From Rhodococcus qingshengii JCM 15477 (GTDB lineage Bacteria; Actinomycetota; Actinomycetes; Mycobacteriales; Mycobacteriaceae), in assembly GCF_023221595.1 (NCBI RefSeq), contig NZ_CP096568.1, positions 186,001-250,000 on the forward strand: a stretch of 64,000 bases of DNA, written 5' to 3'. Shown here one piece after another: positions 55,471-64,000 of the stretch (position 1 is its first letter; the number at the start of each line of letters is the position of its first letter). The notes under the pieces were generated by a model that worked only from the letters and a program-made list of their open reading frames with translations, was not told the DNA's origin and did no database searches. The position numbers were made by a program, and so were the translations under genes.

Positions 55471-56130
55471 ATGACAGAGACCGGCATGAAACGGATTGGT
55501 GTGGTCGAAGATCACTCCGCGGTAGTACTGGGAGTCCAAGCGATGCTCTCTGGACAGCCCGATTTGGTAATGGCTGCCTCGGCCGCCACGGTCACAGACC
55601 TGCTGAATCAGCAGATTCCATTGGATTTCGTTCTGCTCGATCTGAGGTTGGCGGATGGTTCCTCCCCGACTGCGAATGTCGACCGACTGCGGGCGGCAGG
55701 ACTGGAAGCGTTGGTGTTCACCGGTGCCGAAAACCCGTATCTGGTCAGGTTGGCAGCGAAGGCAGGTGTGCTGGGTATTGTCCGCAAGTCGGCGCCGACC
55801 GAGGAGATCATCGAAGCCATCGCCGCTGCCGCCGCCGGCCACTCTGTAGCGACCACCGAATGGGCCGCCGCCATCGACGGCGATCCCGACCTGTCCGACG
55901 TCGGGCTCAGCCCACGGCAACAAGACGTCCTCACCTTGTACGCCTCCGGAGAGAAAGCCGATCGCGTAGCGCGGATGACCGGACTCACTCCGAATACGGT
56001 CAACGACTACCTCGCACGTATCCGCATCAAATACGCCGACGCCGGACGACCGGCACGAACGAAAACAGACCTCTACAAGCGCGCCCTTGAAGACGGCTGG
56101 CTACCTGTGCCGGAGCATCCGATCCGATGA
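55471..56130 (+). CDS. LuxR/NarL-family response regulator
   Basis: A 219-aa regulator with a receiver domain (GVVEDHSAVVLGVQAML, phospho-Asp in FVLLDLRLADGS, Lys in IVRKSAP) and a LuxR helix-turn-helix (LSPRQQDVLTLYASGEKADRVARMTGLTPNTVNDYLARIRIKYADAGRP). It resembles the regulator at 2435-3115, including the C-terminal KYA-AGRPA-TK stretch. It is first in an operon; its stop overlaps the kinase start as ATGA. The likely targets are the two exported-protein genes downstream. Confidence 0.9.
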   Translation: MTETGMKRIGVVEDHSAVVLGVQAMLSGQPDLVMAASAATVTDLLNQQIPLDFVLLDLRLADGSSPTANVDRLRAAGLEALVFTGAENPYLVRLAAKAGVLGIVRKSAPTEEIIEAIAAAAAGHSVATTEWAAAIDGDPDLSDVGLSPRQQDVLTLYASGEKADRVARMTGLTPNTVNDYLARIRIKYADAGRPARTKTDLYKRALEDGWLPVPEHPIR

Positions 56131-57329
56131 CCCATCAGTCGCTTCGCCCTGACCAGAAGGCCGTACGGACGGAAGACACTGACCGGATCTTGCGAATGTT
56201 CGCGCGCTTCACAAGCATCGGATACGTCGCATACCTGGTGATCTTGTGGCCATCGATCACCGAGCTCGCTCCCCGTATGGACCCGTGGTGGACGCCGACC
56301 ATGGTCGTTGTCGTGTTCGGGTCCGGACTCATCCCCGGCGCGCTGTCGTTTCGAACCGATACGCAGGCGATGCGCGCCTCCGCTGCCTTAGCGGCGACGG
56401 TGTTTCTTATCGCGGTGGCCACCTGGCCGGCGGCGTGGAACGGACCGGACCTCCCCGCCAGTGATGGCGTGTGGCTCGCCGCGTTCCCCGGTCTGGCAAG
56501 CCTCGCCGCTGTACTTGTCTGGTCGACACCGGTCGCATTCGTTCACCTGGTGATCGGGTGCACGGGTGTACAGCTGATCAACCTCGTAGCCCGCGACGGC
56601 GCGCAATCAGGGATGTTGGTCCCGGAGATCGCCTTCGCGATCATGTTCTGCACCTTGTTCGTCGGCGGCGCCGCGATGGCACTACGCACCGGGCGGGTGC
56701 TCGATGCCACCACCGACGAGACATACGCCGCGGCAGCTGACGCCGCCGCCCAACGTGCTCGTATCGTCGAGCGTGAACGTTTCGACGCGCTCATCCATGA
56801 CAGCGTGCTCTCGACACTTCTGGCTGCCTCACATGGTCAGCCGCATTCTCTTCTCCGCGACCTCTCCGAAACAACGCTGGCGGAACTCGACGATCTCCGT
56901 ATCGGAAGCGAACCAGCACAACCGTTCTCACTCGAACACGCACTTGTCCACCTGAGGACCGCGGCCACCGACGCTGACGCCCAGGCCAGATTCGAGGTCA
57001 TCGACACCGCTGCCGCGTCGTTGCCGTTCCTGCCTGCCGATTGTGTTCGCGCACTGGGGTCGGCACTGTCGGAGGCCCTGCGCAACTCTCGCCTGCACGC
57101 CGGATCCGAAGCTCTACGAACGGTCACAGCGGCAGTGACCGGCACCGGCGTCCGAATCGAGGTCGCTGACAACGGGTCCGGCTTCGTCGCCTCCGACGTC
57201 GCACCGCACCGACTCGGCATCACCGTCAGCATTCTCGGCCGCATGCGCGCCGTCCCCGGCGGATCGGCACACGTGGACACCCGCCCCGGCGTCGGCACGA
57301 CAGTACACCTGGGGTGGGAATCCGAATGA
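56127..57329 (+). CDS. Sensor histidine kinase
   Basis: A 400-aa membrane kinase with about five helices (25-195), a phospho-acceptor helix FDALIHDSVLSTLL (His about 225) and an HATPase domain with SEALRNSRLHAG, VADNGSGF and GITVSILGRM. It corresponds to the first half of the fused kinase at 3163-5529. It overlaps both neighbours by 4 bp. The HDSV in place of the more usual HDxx motif is acceptable for this family. Confidence 0.9.
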   Translation: MTHQSLRPDQKAVRTEDTDRILRMFARFTSIGYVAYLVILWPSITELAPRMDPWWTPTMVVVVFGSGLIPGALSFRTDTQAMRASAALAATVFLIAVATWPAAWNGPDLPASDGVWLAAFPGLASLAAVLVWSTPVAFVHLVIGCTGVQLINLVARDGAQSGMLVPEIAFAIMFCTLFVGGAAMALRTGRVLDATTDETYAAAADAAAQRARIVERERFDALIHDSVLSTLLAASHGQPHSLLRDLSETTLAELDDLRIGSEPAQPFSLEHALVHLRTAATDADAQARFEVIDTAAASLPFLPADCVRALGSALSEALRNSRLHAGSEALRTVTAAVTGTGVRIEVADNGSGFVASDVAPHRLGITVSILGRMRAVPGGSAHVDTRPGVGTTVHLGWESE

Positions 57330-58360
57330 CTCACGACGACAACGATGTTCACGATGTTCGAGAGTTGCTCGGTCTGCGCACCATCGCAGCGAAAACCGTG
57401 GTCACCGCGTACGTGGCGACGTTCGCTCTGGTCGCCTGGTCCACGAATCCCCCCGGAGGTGGATGGTTCGAGTTCGCAGCCTGGATCGTCGTCAGTATCG
57501 GCGCAGTGGGCCTCATCGGGGTTCCGGGCGATCCGCTTGCGGCTCCGGCCGCCGCATACCTGACGCTGTCCGGGCCGATCGCGGTCAATCTGATCTTTGT
57601 CGTCGTCCCCGTCCCGATCGACGGGCTCCTGCAGTTGTGGCCACTGGCCGCATCGACGGCGATCTACACCTACATGTGTGTCCGAGGCCGCACCGTGTGG
57701 GCGTGGATAGGTATGGCTGCCGTCCTGGCCAGCTGCATGCTCTGGGCAGCGCGGACCGGTCAAAGCGCCGCCTACGGGCTGTCGATGTCCGCGATCAACC
57801 TCGCACCGCTATTGATGGCGACCTTCTTCGCCTGGACCATCCGGCCCGCCGCACGCGAGATCTTCGCCCTCCGCCAGGAGACGACGCTGCGCATCGCCGC
57901 CGAAGCAGCCGACACCGCTGTCCTCGACGAACGCGACGCCCAACTCACACGCCTGGACGACCTCGCCCGACCCCTCCTCGAACGCATCACCGACGCCGAC
58001 CCACTGACCGGCCAGGAACGCCTCGACTGCCAACTCCTCGAAGCTCACCTCCGGGACACGTTACGAGCCCCGACTCTGGCCGTCCCACACATCGCCGCCG
58101 AAGCGCGTTCTGCCCGCACACGCGGCGTCGAGGTCGTCCTGCTCGACGACCACGCCCTCGACACCGCACCCGACGAAATACGCGACCGCGTCATCACCGC
58201 CGCCGTGGACGCACTCACCCGGGCACGATCCGGGACACTCACGATCCGGATCCTCCCACCCGGCCGAGACGTCCTCGCCACCATCGTCCACAGCACCCGC
58301 GACGACATCGTCCGACTCGAATACGACCCGGACGGTCAACCGCTCGCCCCACGTATCTGA
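57326..58360 (+). CDS. Membrane protein, degenerate kinase-like partner
   Basis: A 344-aa protein with four to six membrane helices (about 20-180) and a cytoplasmic part (about 195-340): TRLDDLARPLLERITDADPLT, then HIAAEARSARTRGVEVVLLDDHAL, with no ATP-binding motifs. It matches the second half of the fused kinase at 3163-5529 in topology and in the segment before the C-terminus. The ATG at 57326 overlaps the kinase stop as ATGA; the GTG at 57314 is inside the kinase gene. It is probably a structural or sensory partner of the kinase. Confidence 0.82.
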   Translation: MTHDDNDVHDVRELLGLRTIAAKTVVTAYVATFALVAWSTNPPGGGWFEFAAWIVVSIGAVGLIGVPGDPLAAPAAAYLTLSGPIAVNLIFVVVPVPIDGLLQLWPLAASTAIYTYMCVRGRTVWAWIGMAAVLASCMLWAARTGQSAAYGLSMSAINLAPLLMATFFAWTIRPAAREIFALRQETTLRIAAEAADTAVLDERDAQLTRLDDLARPLLERITDADPLTGQERLDCQLLEAHLRDTLRAPTLAVPHIAAEARSARTRGVEVVLLDDHALDTAPDEIRDRVITAAVDALTRARSGTLTIRILPPGRDVLATIVHSTRDDIVRLEYDPDGQPLAPRI

Positions 58361-58579
58361 TCAGGTCGGCTTGCTTATAGTGGCTGTGCCACCATTTTTG
58401 GGGTCTGTGCGCCATCGATCCATTCGACTACTTTTGACCCGTTCCAGGTGGATCGACTGGTCGGTTTCAGCTGGTACGCACGCGCTGCACACTTCACCTG
58501 AACTCCGCCACATCGCTATGCCACCACATCCATATCAACAACCGCGCTTAGAAAAGCGCACCATGGAAAGGGAAGTGTC

Positions 58580-59188
58580 ATGACACTGCGTACCAAGATC
58601 GGCCTCGCAGTAAGCGGCGCACTCGCAGCCGGACTGCTCCTCGCCCCGGTTACTGCACACGCCGACCCAACACCGCATTACACCGTGGCCGGCAACTCCC
58701 CCCTCCTGACCGCGACCGTCACCGGACACGAAGCGACCATCACTGCCACAGCTACCGGCGGTGCGATGTGCTCGACTCCGATCGTCACGCGCGGCACCGT
58801 TGATGCTGCTGCGCTGCAGGAGACTCTCGACCAATTCGCTACCAACCCCGGCAGCGCCCCGAGCCTTCCCGGTATCAGTGACCTCTCCAACGTGGTGTAC
58901 CCGACCGTTGTCACCACCACCCCACCGACATTCGACCCCCCGCTCGCTTCCTTCACCACGGCCACCAGCCCATACACCGTCGCGCTGCCGAGCTTGACCG
59001 ACGACACATACTCCGTGCTCACCGGCTGCGTCGACCCAGCTGAACCCTACGAATTCGTCTACCACCTCCGCAGCTTCCAAATCGGTGCTACCGTTCCCAA
59101 CCCTGACGACGACAACGACAGTGGTGGTGAGGGGAGCAGTGGAAGCGCTGGCGGCGCAGGAAGTCTCGGCAATATGTTCGGCAGCTGA
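58580..59188 (+). CDS. Small secreted protein with FGS tail
   Basis: A 202-aa exported protein. A signal peptide ends in THA-DP (about 29), then comes a domain with two cysteines (AMCSTP and TGCVDP) that probably pair. A Gly/Ser-rich tail with acidic run DDDNDSGGEGSSG ends in NMFGS. No family recognised. AAAGGGAAG precedes the ATG by 7 nt. It lies between the kinase operon and the RCC1-cutinase gene, and the shared C-terminal end suggests a common fate with both cutinases. Confidence 0.75.
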   Translation: MTLRTKIGLAVSGALAAGLLLAPVTAHADPTPHYTVAGNSPLLTATVTGHEATITATATGGAMCSTPIVTRGTVDAAALQETLDQFATNPGSAPSLPGISDLSNVVYPTVVTTTPPTFDPPLASFTTATSPYTVALPSLTDDTYSVLTGCVDPAEPYEFVYHLRSFQIGATVPNPDDDNDSGGEGSSGSAGGAGSLGNMFGS

Positions 59189-59411
59189 CCTATACCTGTA
59201 ATCCACCCGGATTCCGGTTTACCGGTCCCACGCACGCAACTTCCGATACACAACATGTCGGTGGTGTCGTCGCTCAATCAGACTTTCCCCCGAGCGAATA
59301 CGCTGCCAACTCTCATTCCCGAGGAGAACACGTGACTTCCACAGTGCCCCTACCGATAATGCGTATCGAAGCCGAGATCCCCCTGCTTCTGCGCCTCATA
59401 GTGGTACTCGG

Positions 59412-61865
59412 ATGAACCTCCCACTCTTCGGGCGTGCCAACAGCAACCAATCCGTGAGCAGATTCCTCCGCCTGTGGACATTGTTGTTTGCGGCTGCCCT
59501 CGTGATGTCGCTTGCACAGGTCCTGACCCTTTCCGCGGGTGCAGCTACCGCGCAACCTGCGGTCGGCCAACCGCAGACCGGCGCGGGCACCATGTCAGCC
59601 GGGGGCTACCACACCTGCCAGATCGTCCAAGACGGCAATGTTCAGTGCTGGGGGATGGTCCTCGGTGTGCCGAATCCTGAAGACGGAAACCAACAAGTCC
59701 ACCCCACGGCCGTCAGGATCGACGGCGTGGAGAATGCACGCCAGCTCGCTTCCGGGCTGACATTCACGTGTGCACTCCTGGCCGACCGAACCGTCACGTG
59801 CTGGGGTGAAATGAACTATCTCCCCAACGGAGAACGCCTCGTGTACGAATCGCCGACGACAATCACGGGGTTGGAGGGGATCGTGCAGATCGCAGCCGGC
59901 CCCGCCGGTATCTGCGCAGTCTCGGTCTCCGGCGCGCTCTCCTGCTGGGGTTCGTTTATTTCGGAAGGCAGGAGCTACGGAACCTCAGACGGTTGGTTCA
60001 GCAGCGAACCTGCACCCATGGACCTCGGCTCCGCTGTCAACGTCGCCGTCAACGCCTCCGAAGTGTGCGCACTGCGCAGCGATCGGACCGTCCGCTGCAG
60101 GTTGTGGACCATCTATCCAGACGGCCCCAACCAGGGAATGGGACAACCGAGGGTCAAGGACTACACGCCGTCGGTCTCCGACGTCAGCTCACTCGATCTC
60201 AACGGCGGCGGCAGCCAAGATTGCGCGGTGCTCTTTTCCGGTGCCGTCACATGCTGGTCCCCGAGAAATATCTACGGCAGCGGCACGACCACCCGACTGA
60301 ACATCGGCGCCAAAGCCAGCGCTTCCCCTTCGATGGGAGCCCATCAGTGTGCCCTGCTCACCACCGGTGAAGTGACCTGTGTCAGCTCCATGCCCGCTTT
60401 CCGAGGAGACGGCACCACCGACACCCGCTTCTACAACGTCGAGGACATGCGACTTGGTGAATCGAAAGTGATAGGCGTCAGCGACGCCTATGCCATATCG
60501 GCTGGCGTAGCGCACGTGTGCGCCGCCATGCCGAACATGGTGACCAAATGCTGGGGTTGGAACGACTACGGCCAACTCGGAAACGGCACCACCGTGGGCA
60601 GCAACATCCCGGTTGATGTGAAGTTCAGCTTCACCTCGGTGTGGGACCAGTACCTTCCCGCTCTCGGCACCTACGACTGCGGCAAGCCGTTCTTCATCGG
60701 CATCCGTGGATCAGGGGAAAGCCCCCGGTCTTCGAACCGGGAGGACGAGTACGCATATCCGGTCGGTTACACCGACAACGGAATGGGCTGGCCTGTCGAC
60801 TCAGCGTACAAGGCACTCGACGCACGACACCCCGGACAGATAAACCAACTCGGCCTCTCCTACCCAGCCATACCTGTCGAATTGTGGAACTCCGAATACA
60901 ACTTCTACGAGTACCGCGATTCGGTGAATGCGGGCGTCCGGAAACTCGACTTTCTATACACCGTCGTGAGCAGAAAGTGCGAGGGCGCAAATACACCGAT
61001 CATCCTCTCCGGATATTCCCAGGGCGCCAACGTAATCAACAAGTTCCTCGTTCAAACACAGCAGACCGCGCCGGAGCGGTTGAACAATCTGAATGCGGTC
61101 ATCCTGTTCGGTGACCCGAACCGAATCCCGAGCACTCCCGGAAACATCGGAAGCGCACTCGACACGGCGCCGGGTGGATCTGTGAACCTCAACCCGGCGA
61201 TGGGCGAAGCTCACGTCGACGTGACGCCATTCGTCAACGCCCATCCCAAGGTCCTGAGTTCGTTCTGCATCGCCGGGGACGCCGTCTGCAACCCCAACCC
61301 GTTGGCTATGGCCGGTAGCCGGAAGTGGGGTGTCGACATTCATACCTCGTACGCACAAGCGAGTGACTACTGCCGGATCACCGGAAAGTCCATACCGGTG
61401 CGCCAGTGTGCAGCCTTGGTCCTCGAGCAACAGCTCGGATGGACCGGGGCCGGCAACTCCCCGACGGCAAACACGACACTCTCACGAGGTCAAGAAGTTG
61501 TCGTCAGCGCGAACTGGATGAAGAAGAACACCGCCGGAAGGGCACTCATGGCGTCCGATCCCGTCCTGGTCGGCGAATTCACCACTGACGATCAAGGTTC
61601 CGCAGTGGTTTCCTTCCATGTTCCATCCGACGCCCACGACGGCGATCATCGGATCATCCTCGAGACGGACGGAGGAGACCACCTCGAGGTCAACGTGCTC
61701 GTGTCCGATACGCAAGCTTCCGGGCCGCAAATAATTGGCATCTCAGCTGCTGAATCCAACAGTGGTGGAGGTGGCGGTGAGGGAAACCCCGGCGATAACG
61801 ACGGCGGCTCGAACACTGCCGGAAGCTCCGGTTCGACCAGCTCGGGAAGTCCCTTCGGAAGCTAA
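59412..61865 (+). CDS. Secreted RCC1-repeat cutinase
   Basis: An 817-aa exported protein. A signal peptide (about 20-47) leads to at least six RCC1/BNR-type blades (60-405), each with a Cys-Trp or Cys-x pattern such as DGNVQCWG, DRTVTCWG, SGALSCWG and GWNDYGQLGNGT. A cutinase domain follows (about 420-680): FIGIRGSGESP, Ser536 in GYSQG, Asp623, His644. A beta domain like that of the VWA-cutinase (LSRGQEVVVSANW to DGDHRIIL) and a Gly/Ser tail ending in PFGS complete it. The propeller may bind a glycan or protein while the cutinase cleaves esters. No ribosome binding site is strong. Confidence 0.9.
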   Translation: MNLPLFGRANSNQSVSRFLRLWTLLFAAALVMSLAQVLTLSAGAATAQPAVGQPQTGAGTMSAGGYHTCQIVQDGNVQCWGMVLGVPNPEDGNQQVHPTAVRIDGVENARQLASGLTFTCALLADRTVTCWGEMNYLPNGERLVYESPTTITGLEGIVQIAAGPAGICAVSVSGALSCWGSFISEGRSYGTSDGWFSSEPAPMDLGSAVNVAVNASEVCALRSDRTVRCRLWTIYPDGPNQGMGQPRVKDYTPSVSDVSSLDLNGGGSQDCAVLFSGAVTCWSPRNIYGSGTTTRLNIGAKASASPSMGAHQCALLTTGEVTCVSSMPAFRGDGTTDTRFYNVEDMRLGESKVIGVSDAYAISAGVAHVCAAMPNMVTKCWGWNDYGQLGNGTTVGSNIPVDVKFSFTSVWDQYLPALGTYDCGKPFFIGIRGSGESPRSSNREDEYAYPVGYTDNGMGWPVDSAYKALDARHPGQINQLGLSYPAIPVELWNSEYNFYEYRDSVNAGVRKLDFLYTVVSRKCEGANTPIILSGYSQGANVINKFLVQTQQTAPERLNNLNAVILFGDPNRIPSTPGNIGSALDTAPGGSVNLNPAMGEAHVDVTPFVNAHPKVLSSFCIAGDAVCNPNPLAMAGSRKWGVDIHTSYAQASDYCRITGKSIPVRQCAALVLEQQLGWTGAGNSPTANTTLSRGQEVVVSANWMKKNTAGRALMASDPVLVGEFTTDDQGSAVVSFHVPSDAHDGDHRIILETDGGDHLEVNVLVSDTQASGPQIIGISAAESNSGGGGGEGNPGDNDGGSNTAGSSGSTSSGSPFGS

Positions 61866-62291
61866 CCAGTAGTTGCGCTCTCCGGATCCGTCCAAGCAGA
61901 CCCTTGCTATGGCAGGGGCTGCTTGGACTGCAGTAGTTTTCGGAGGTCAGATGGGCGCGTCTCGACATGTCGCACTGGGATGATTGCGCGGGAGCTGCGC
62001 AGGCTTATCACGGGTGGTTTCGCGGTAGCTCTGAATCGTCATACTGAATGAGATCAGGTCGCCACATGTGACTGACCTGCAAGGGATGCTGCAGGTCAGG
62101 ACTTTGGCTTTCGCTTCGGTCTGGTCAATGTGGCGACCTACTTCTCGTCGCATCGTGAAGGTTACTTGGCGGGGCAGACAATTTCGGCACCGCATGCGTT
62201 CATTCACCAGTCGGGCAGATCTTCCAATGAACCGATCCGATGTAGGGGGACAACGAGGACTCTCTTAGTCGTGCGCCTGCATTCGAAGGTC
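61866..62291. other. Intergenic stretch with terminator
   Basis: Only the hairpin at 61891-61927 is supported; I see no gene in these 426 bases. Confidence 0.4.
61891..61927 (+). terminator. Hairpin downstream of the RCC1-cutinase gene
   Basis: TCCAAGCAG / CTGCTTGGA form a 9-bp stem; CCC / GGG continue it after a 1-nt bulge. It starts 26 bp after the stop codon and is a probable terminator, although the following T-run (GTTTTC) is 10 bp away. Confidence 0.65.
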
Positions 62292-62726
62292 TCATCCATT
62301 ATTGAAGACACCAGAAGAATGGGGGCGATTGGTCTCTGTGTCCAGGGCATTCGCGTCGTAGAGCTCATCGTGGGCGTTCAAGAAGTTGTTGATCACTCTC
62401 AGTTCCCCCGCGTTGTGGGGATGAACGGTGATGTTGATCCATCCGGGCTGACTTGCGGAAATCAAGCTGAACGAGTCTCCCGTCTGGGTGATGTATCGAT
62501 AGTTCATCGCCTGTTCGAAGAGGGAGTTGGCGAATCTGGCCTTCCTTTTGATGCGCGTGGCGATGGTCTCGGGATCTGTACCCTGTGCAACTTCTTCGGT
62601 GGCCTGTCGGAATATCGCGGTGAGGTCTGGTAGATGCTTGATCTCCGCGAAGGTCAAGTAGATGGGAAGCCCAGGTATGGGCTCTGTGAGGTGTACTCGC
62701 GTGTCGGTCAAGCGCAGATCCTCCAA
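62292..62726 (-). CDS. Hypothetical protein in zinc-ribbon gene pair
   Basis: A 144-aa soluble protein with an alternating beta/helix pattern and no motif I recognise. The start is TTG with AGGAC 4 nt before it, and it follows the zinc-ribbon gene by 14 bp on the same strand, so the two are an operon. The frame-wide codon pattern is consistent with coding. Confidence 0.55.
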   Translation of the reverse strand: MEDLRLTDTRVHLTEPIPGLPIYLTFAEIKHLPDLTAIFRQATEEVAQGTDPETIATRIKRKARFANSLFEQAMNYRYITQTGDSFSLISASQPGWINITVHPHNAGELRVINNFLNAHDELYDANALDTETNRPHSSGVFNNG

Positions 62727-62740
62727 TGATGTCCTGGCAG

Positions 62741-63394
62741 TCAGTCTTTCAAGTAGAGACGGCTGGCTTCGTCAAGGACGCGCCTGTAGGCGGCGTCGGT
62801 TGCCTTGAGTGCGGTGTCAACGAGGTCGAGCTCGCGGAGTACGGCTTCGCAAGTCTCGGGCCCTGTGGTGGCGTCGCCGAGGGTGTCCGCTTCGAGAGTT
62901 TCAGGGTCGTACAGCTCCCGAACGAAATAGGCTTCGAACAGCGGAAATGCCTGCTCCCACCACTCCACGACCTCGGATCCCCTGCTACAGAACAGCGCAT
63001 ACAATGGGCTGTCCTCGAGAACTTTCACCGCGGCAGGACCAGCATCAGCCTGCGCATCGAGGATCAGACGTGCGTGCTCGGTGATCTCACATTTGTCACA
63101 GGGATGCGCGAGCACACGGAAGAACGCGTTCTTACTGCCCCGAAACTTTCGATGACCACAACTGTTCACCACGCACCCGGGAGCAACGCAATACAGACAG
63201 GCGTAGCGGTCGCCGTTCTTCCACCCCATGTGCGATGTCCGCTGAAACGGTGTCTCCAACCATTCGTGGCCGGCCGGGCACAGCCACCACAACATCGTGT
63301 GGGACGAATTCGTCACCGACCCAGGATCAAGCCCCACATTTCGTGCCGGGTGCAACTGCCGAAACAGTTCCGGATGATTGTCCTTGATACGCAT
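62741..63394 (-). CDS. Zinc-ribbon protein, DUF4379-like
   Basis: A 217-aa protein whose first part has the treble-clef-type sequence HTMLWWLCPAGHEWLETPFQRTSH...YACLYC (paired Cys), typical of a nuclease-like zinc domain found in DUF4379 proteins. A further CDKCEIT pair and a helical acidic C-terminal half follow. The ATG at 63394 has AAGGGGGAG upstream; an upstream frame at 63430 has none. Such domains often come with DNA-processing or defence genes, but nothing here proves it. Confidence 0.65.
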   Translation of the reverse strand: MRIKDNHPELFRQLHPARNVGLDPGSVTNSSHTMLWWLCPAGHEWLETPFQRTSHMGWKNGDRYACLYCVAPGCVVNSCGHRKFRGSKNAFFRVLAHPCDKCEITEHARLILDAQADAGPAAVKVLEDSPLYALFCSRGSEVVEWWEQAFPLFEAYFVRELYDPETLEADTLGDATTGPETCEAVLRELDLVDTALKATDAAYRRVLDEASRLYLKD

Positions 63395-63564
63395 ACTCCC
63401 CCTTCGAACCCTCGCACTCTGCCACCGCAACCAACGCCCCTAACCCAATCGCGCGATGAGATGAGATTTCGGGTCATAGCCCCGCACACCTCTTTCACAG
63501 GTCACGACACAGCGAGCAGCGGCGATTACCCGGCTCCTGCTGCGGTCTCAACAGCGATCGCCTG

Positions 63565-64000
63565 TCAAAGCAAAGTCACCTTGTCCGACGTCTTGATCGG
63601 CGCACCTTCCGGCCCCGCGATGTACGTCGAGATCCAAATCGGGTGATGCCGCTGCTCGCTCGGATACCACTGCCGCTTCCAATGGCCTCGAACAGTCCAC
63701 CTGTGCGAGTACACCCGCGACGGGGACCCGTCCTCGCCCGCAGTTGCACGGGATCCCCCACGAGATCGGTACGACAAGTACGTCACCAGCCCCGGCTTGC
63801 GACGTCGCCCACTCAACGACGACTTAGCAGTCCGAATTGTCGACGAATCCACCAGCGCGCTCTGGCGAAGCATGTGTGTGAACGAGAGGAACACTGCCAG
63901 GATCTGCTCGGAAGTCCACCCCTGATAGATCCCCTTACGAGACCAATCCGGCGCATCGTCGGGCATCCCTGGGGTGTACCCGCCGACGTTCTGAAGGGTT
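63565..64000 (-). CDS. Hypothetical protein, runs off window edge (partial)
   Basis: The reading frame is open from the window end: upstream of the ATG at 63966 it reads TLQNVGGYTPG without a stop, so the protein is longer than the 133 residues from that ATG. The C-terminal part (HRWTVRGHWKRQWYPSEQRHHPIWISTYIAGPEGAPIKTSDKV) is a recognisable tail of a widespread actinobacterial protein group of unknown function. The true start is outside the window. Confidence 0.6.
   Translation of the reverse strand, partial: TLQNVGGYTPGMPDDAPDWSRKGIYQGWTSEQILAVFLSFTHMLRQSALVDSSTIRTAKSSLSGRRRKPGLVTYLSYRSRGGSRATAGEDGSPSRVYSHRWTVRGHWKRQWYPSEQRHHPIWISTYIAGPEGAPIKTSDKVTLL

Overview
The window looks like a high-GC, mycolic-acid-containing actinobacterium of the order Mycobacteriales (Corynebacteriales), most probably Rhodococcus or a close relative. 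Supporting signs are two cutinase-family secreted hydrolases, an antigen-85-like mycolyltransferase-type esterase, an Lsr2 nucleoid protein, PknH-sensor-like and small Cys-containing lipoproteins, and many GTG/TTG starts with 4-bp ATGA or GTGA overlaps. Species and replicon (chromosome or large plasmid) cannot be decided from the sequence alone.

Layout. (1) 0.3-5.5 kb, minus strand: a fused two-part sensor kinase, its LuxR-type response regulator and a secreted VWA-cutinase. (2) 6-23.7 kb: an accessory zone. A serine resolvase gene (halves at 13.07-13.44 and 6.89-7.49 kb) is split by a 5.58-kb element with three Tn554-like genes (two tyrosine recombinases plus a small coiled-coil protein) and its own resolvase. 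Around it lie resolvase scraps, many small genes with good ribosome binding sites, structured inverted repeats and a complete IS481-type insertion sequence. (3) 23.7-47.9 kb: lsr2 followed by a surface-polysaccharide cluster: divergent rmlB / rmlAC, a WecE-type sugar aminotransferase, a polyprenyl-phosphate sugar transferase, a DUF4012 membrane protein, a Wzm/Wzt ABC exporter, an acetyltransferase, five glycosyltransferases and a mycolyltransferase-like esterase. (4) 42-53 kb: decayed IS3, IS256 and IS21 remnants, and an intact IS21-family element inserted in a second resolvase gene. (5) 53.3-55.0 kb, minus strand: a coupled operon of VbhA-like antitoxin, Fic protein and serine recombinase. 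(6) 55.5-61.9 kb, plus strand: response regulator, split sensor kinase (two genes), small secreted protein and RCC1-repeat cutinase, a rearranged paralogue of region 1. (7) 62.3-64 kb: a small zinc-ribbon gene pair and a gene running off the window edge.

How it fits together. Glucose-1-phosphate is activated by RmlA and dehydrated by RmlB. The 4-keto-6-deoxy sugar can then go to RmlC (rhamnose branch; no rmlD seen here) or to the WecE-like aminotransferase (amino-sugar branch). The sugar transferase would prime a lipid carrier, the glycosyltransferases extend it, and Wzm/Wzt export it. The most unusual content is the pair of kinase/regulator/cutinase loci at the two ends of the window. They share fused-versus-split kinases, a common domain after the cutinase and a Gly/Ser tail ending in Phe-Gly-Ser. 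I infer that they sense and modify the lipid-rich envelope or an external polyester or lipid, but the signal and substrate are unknown.
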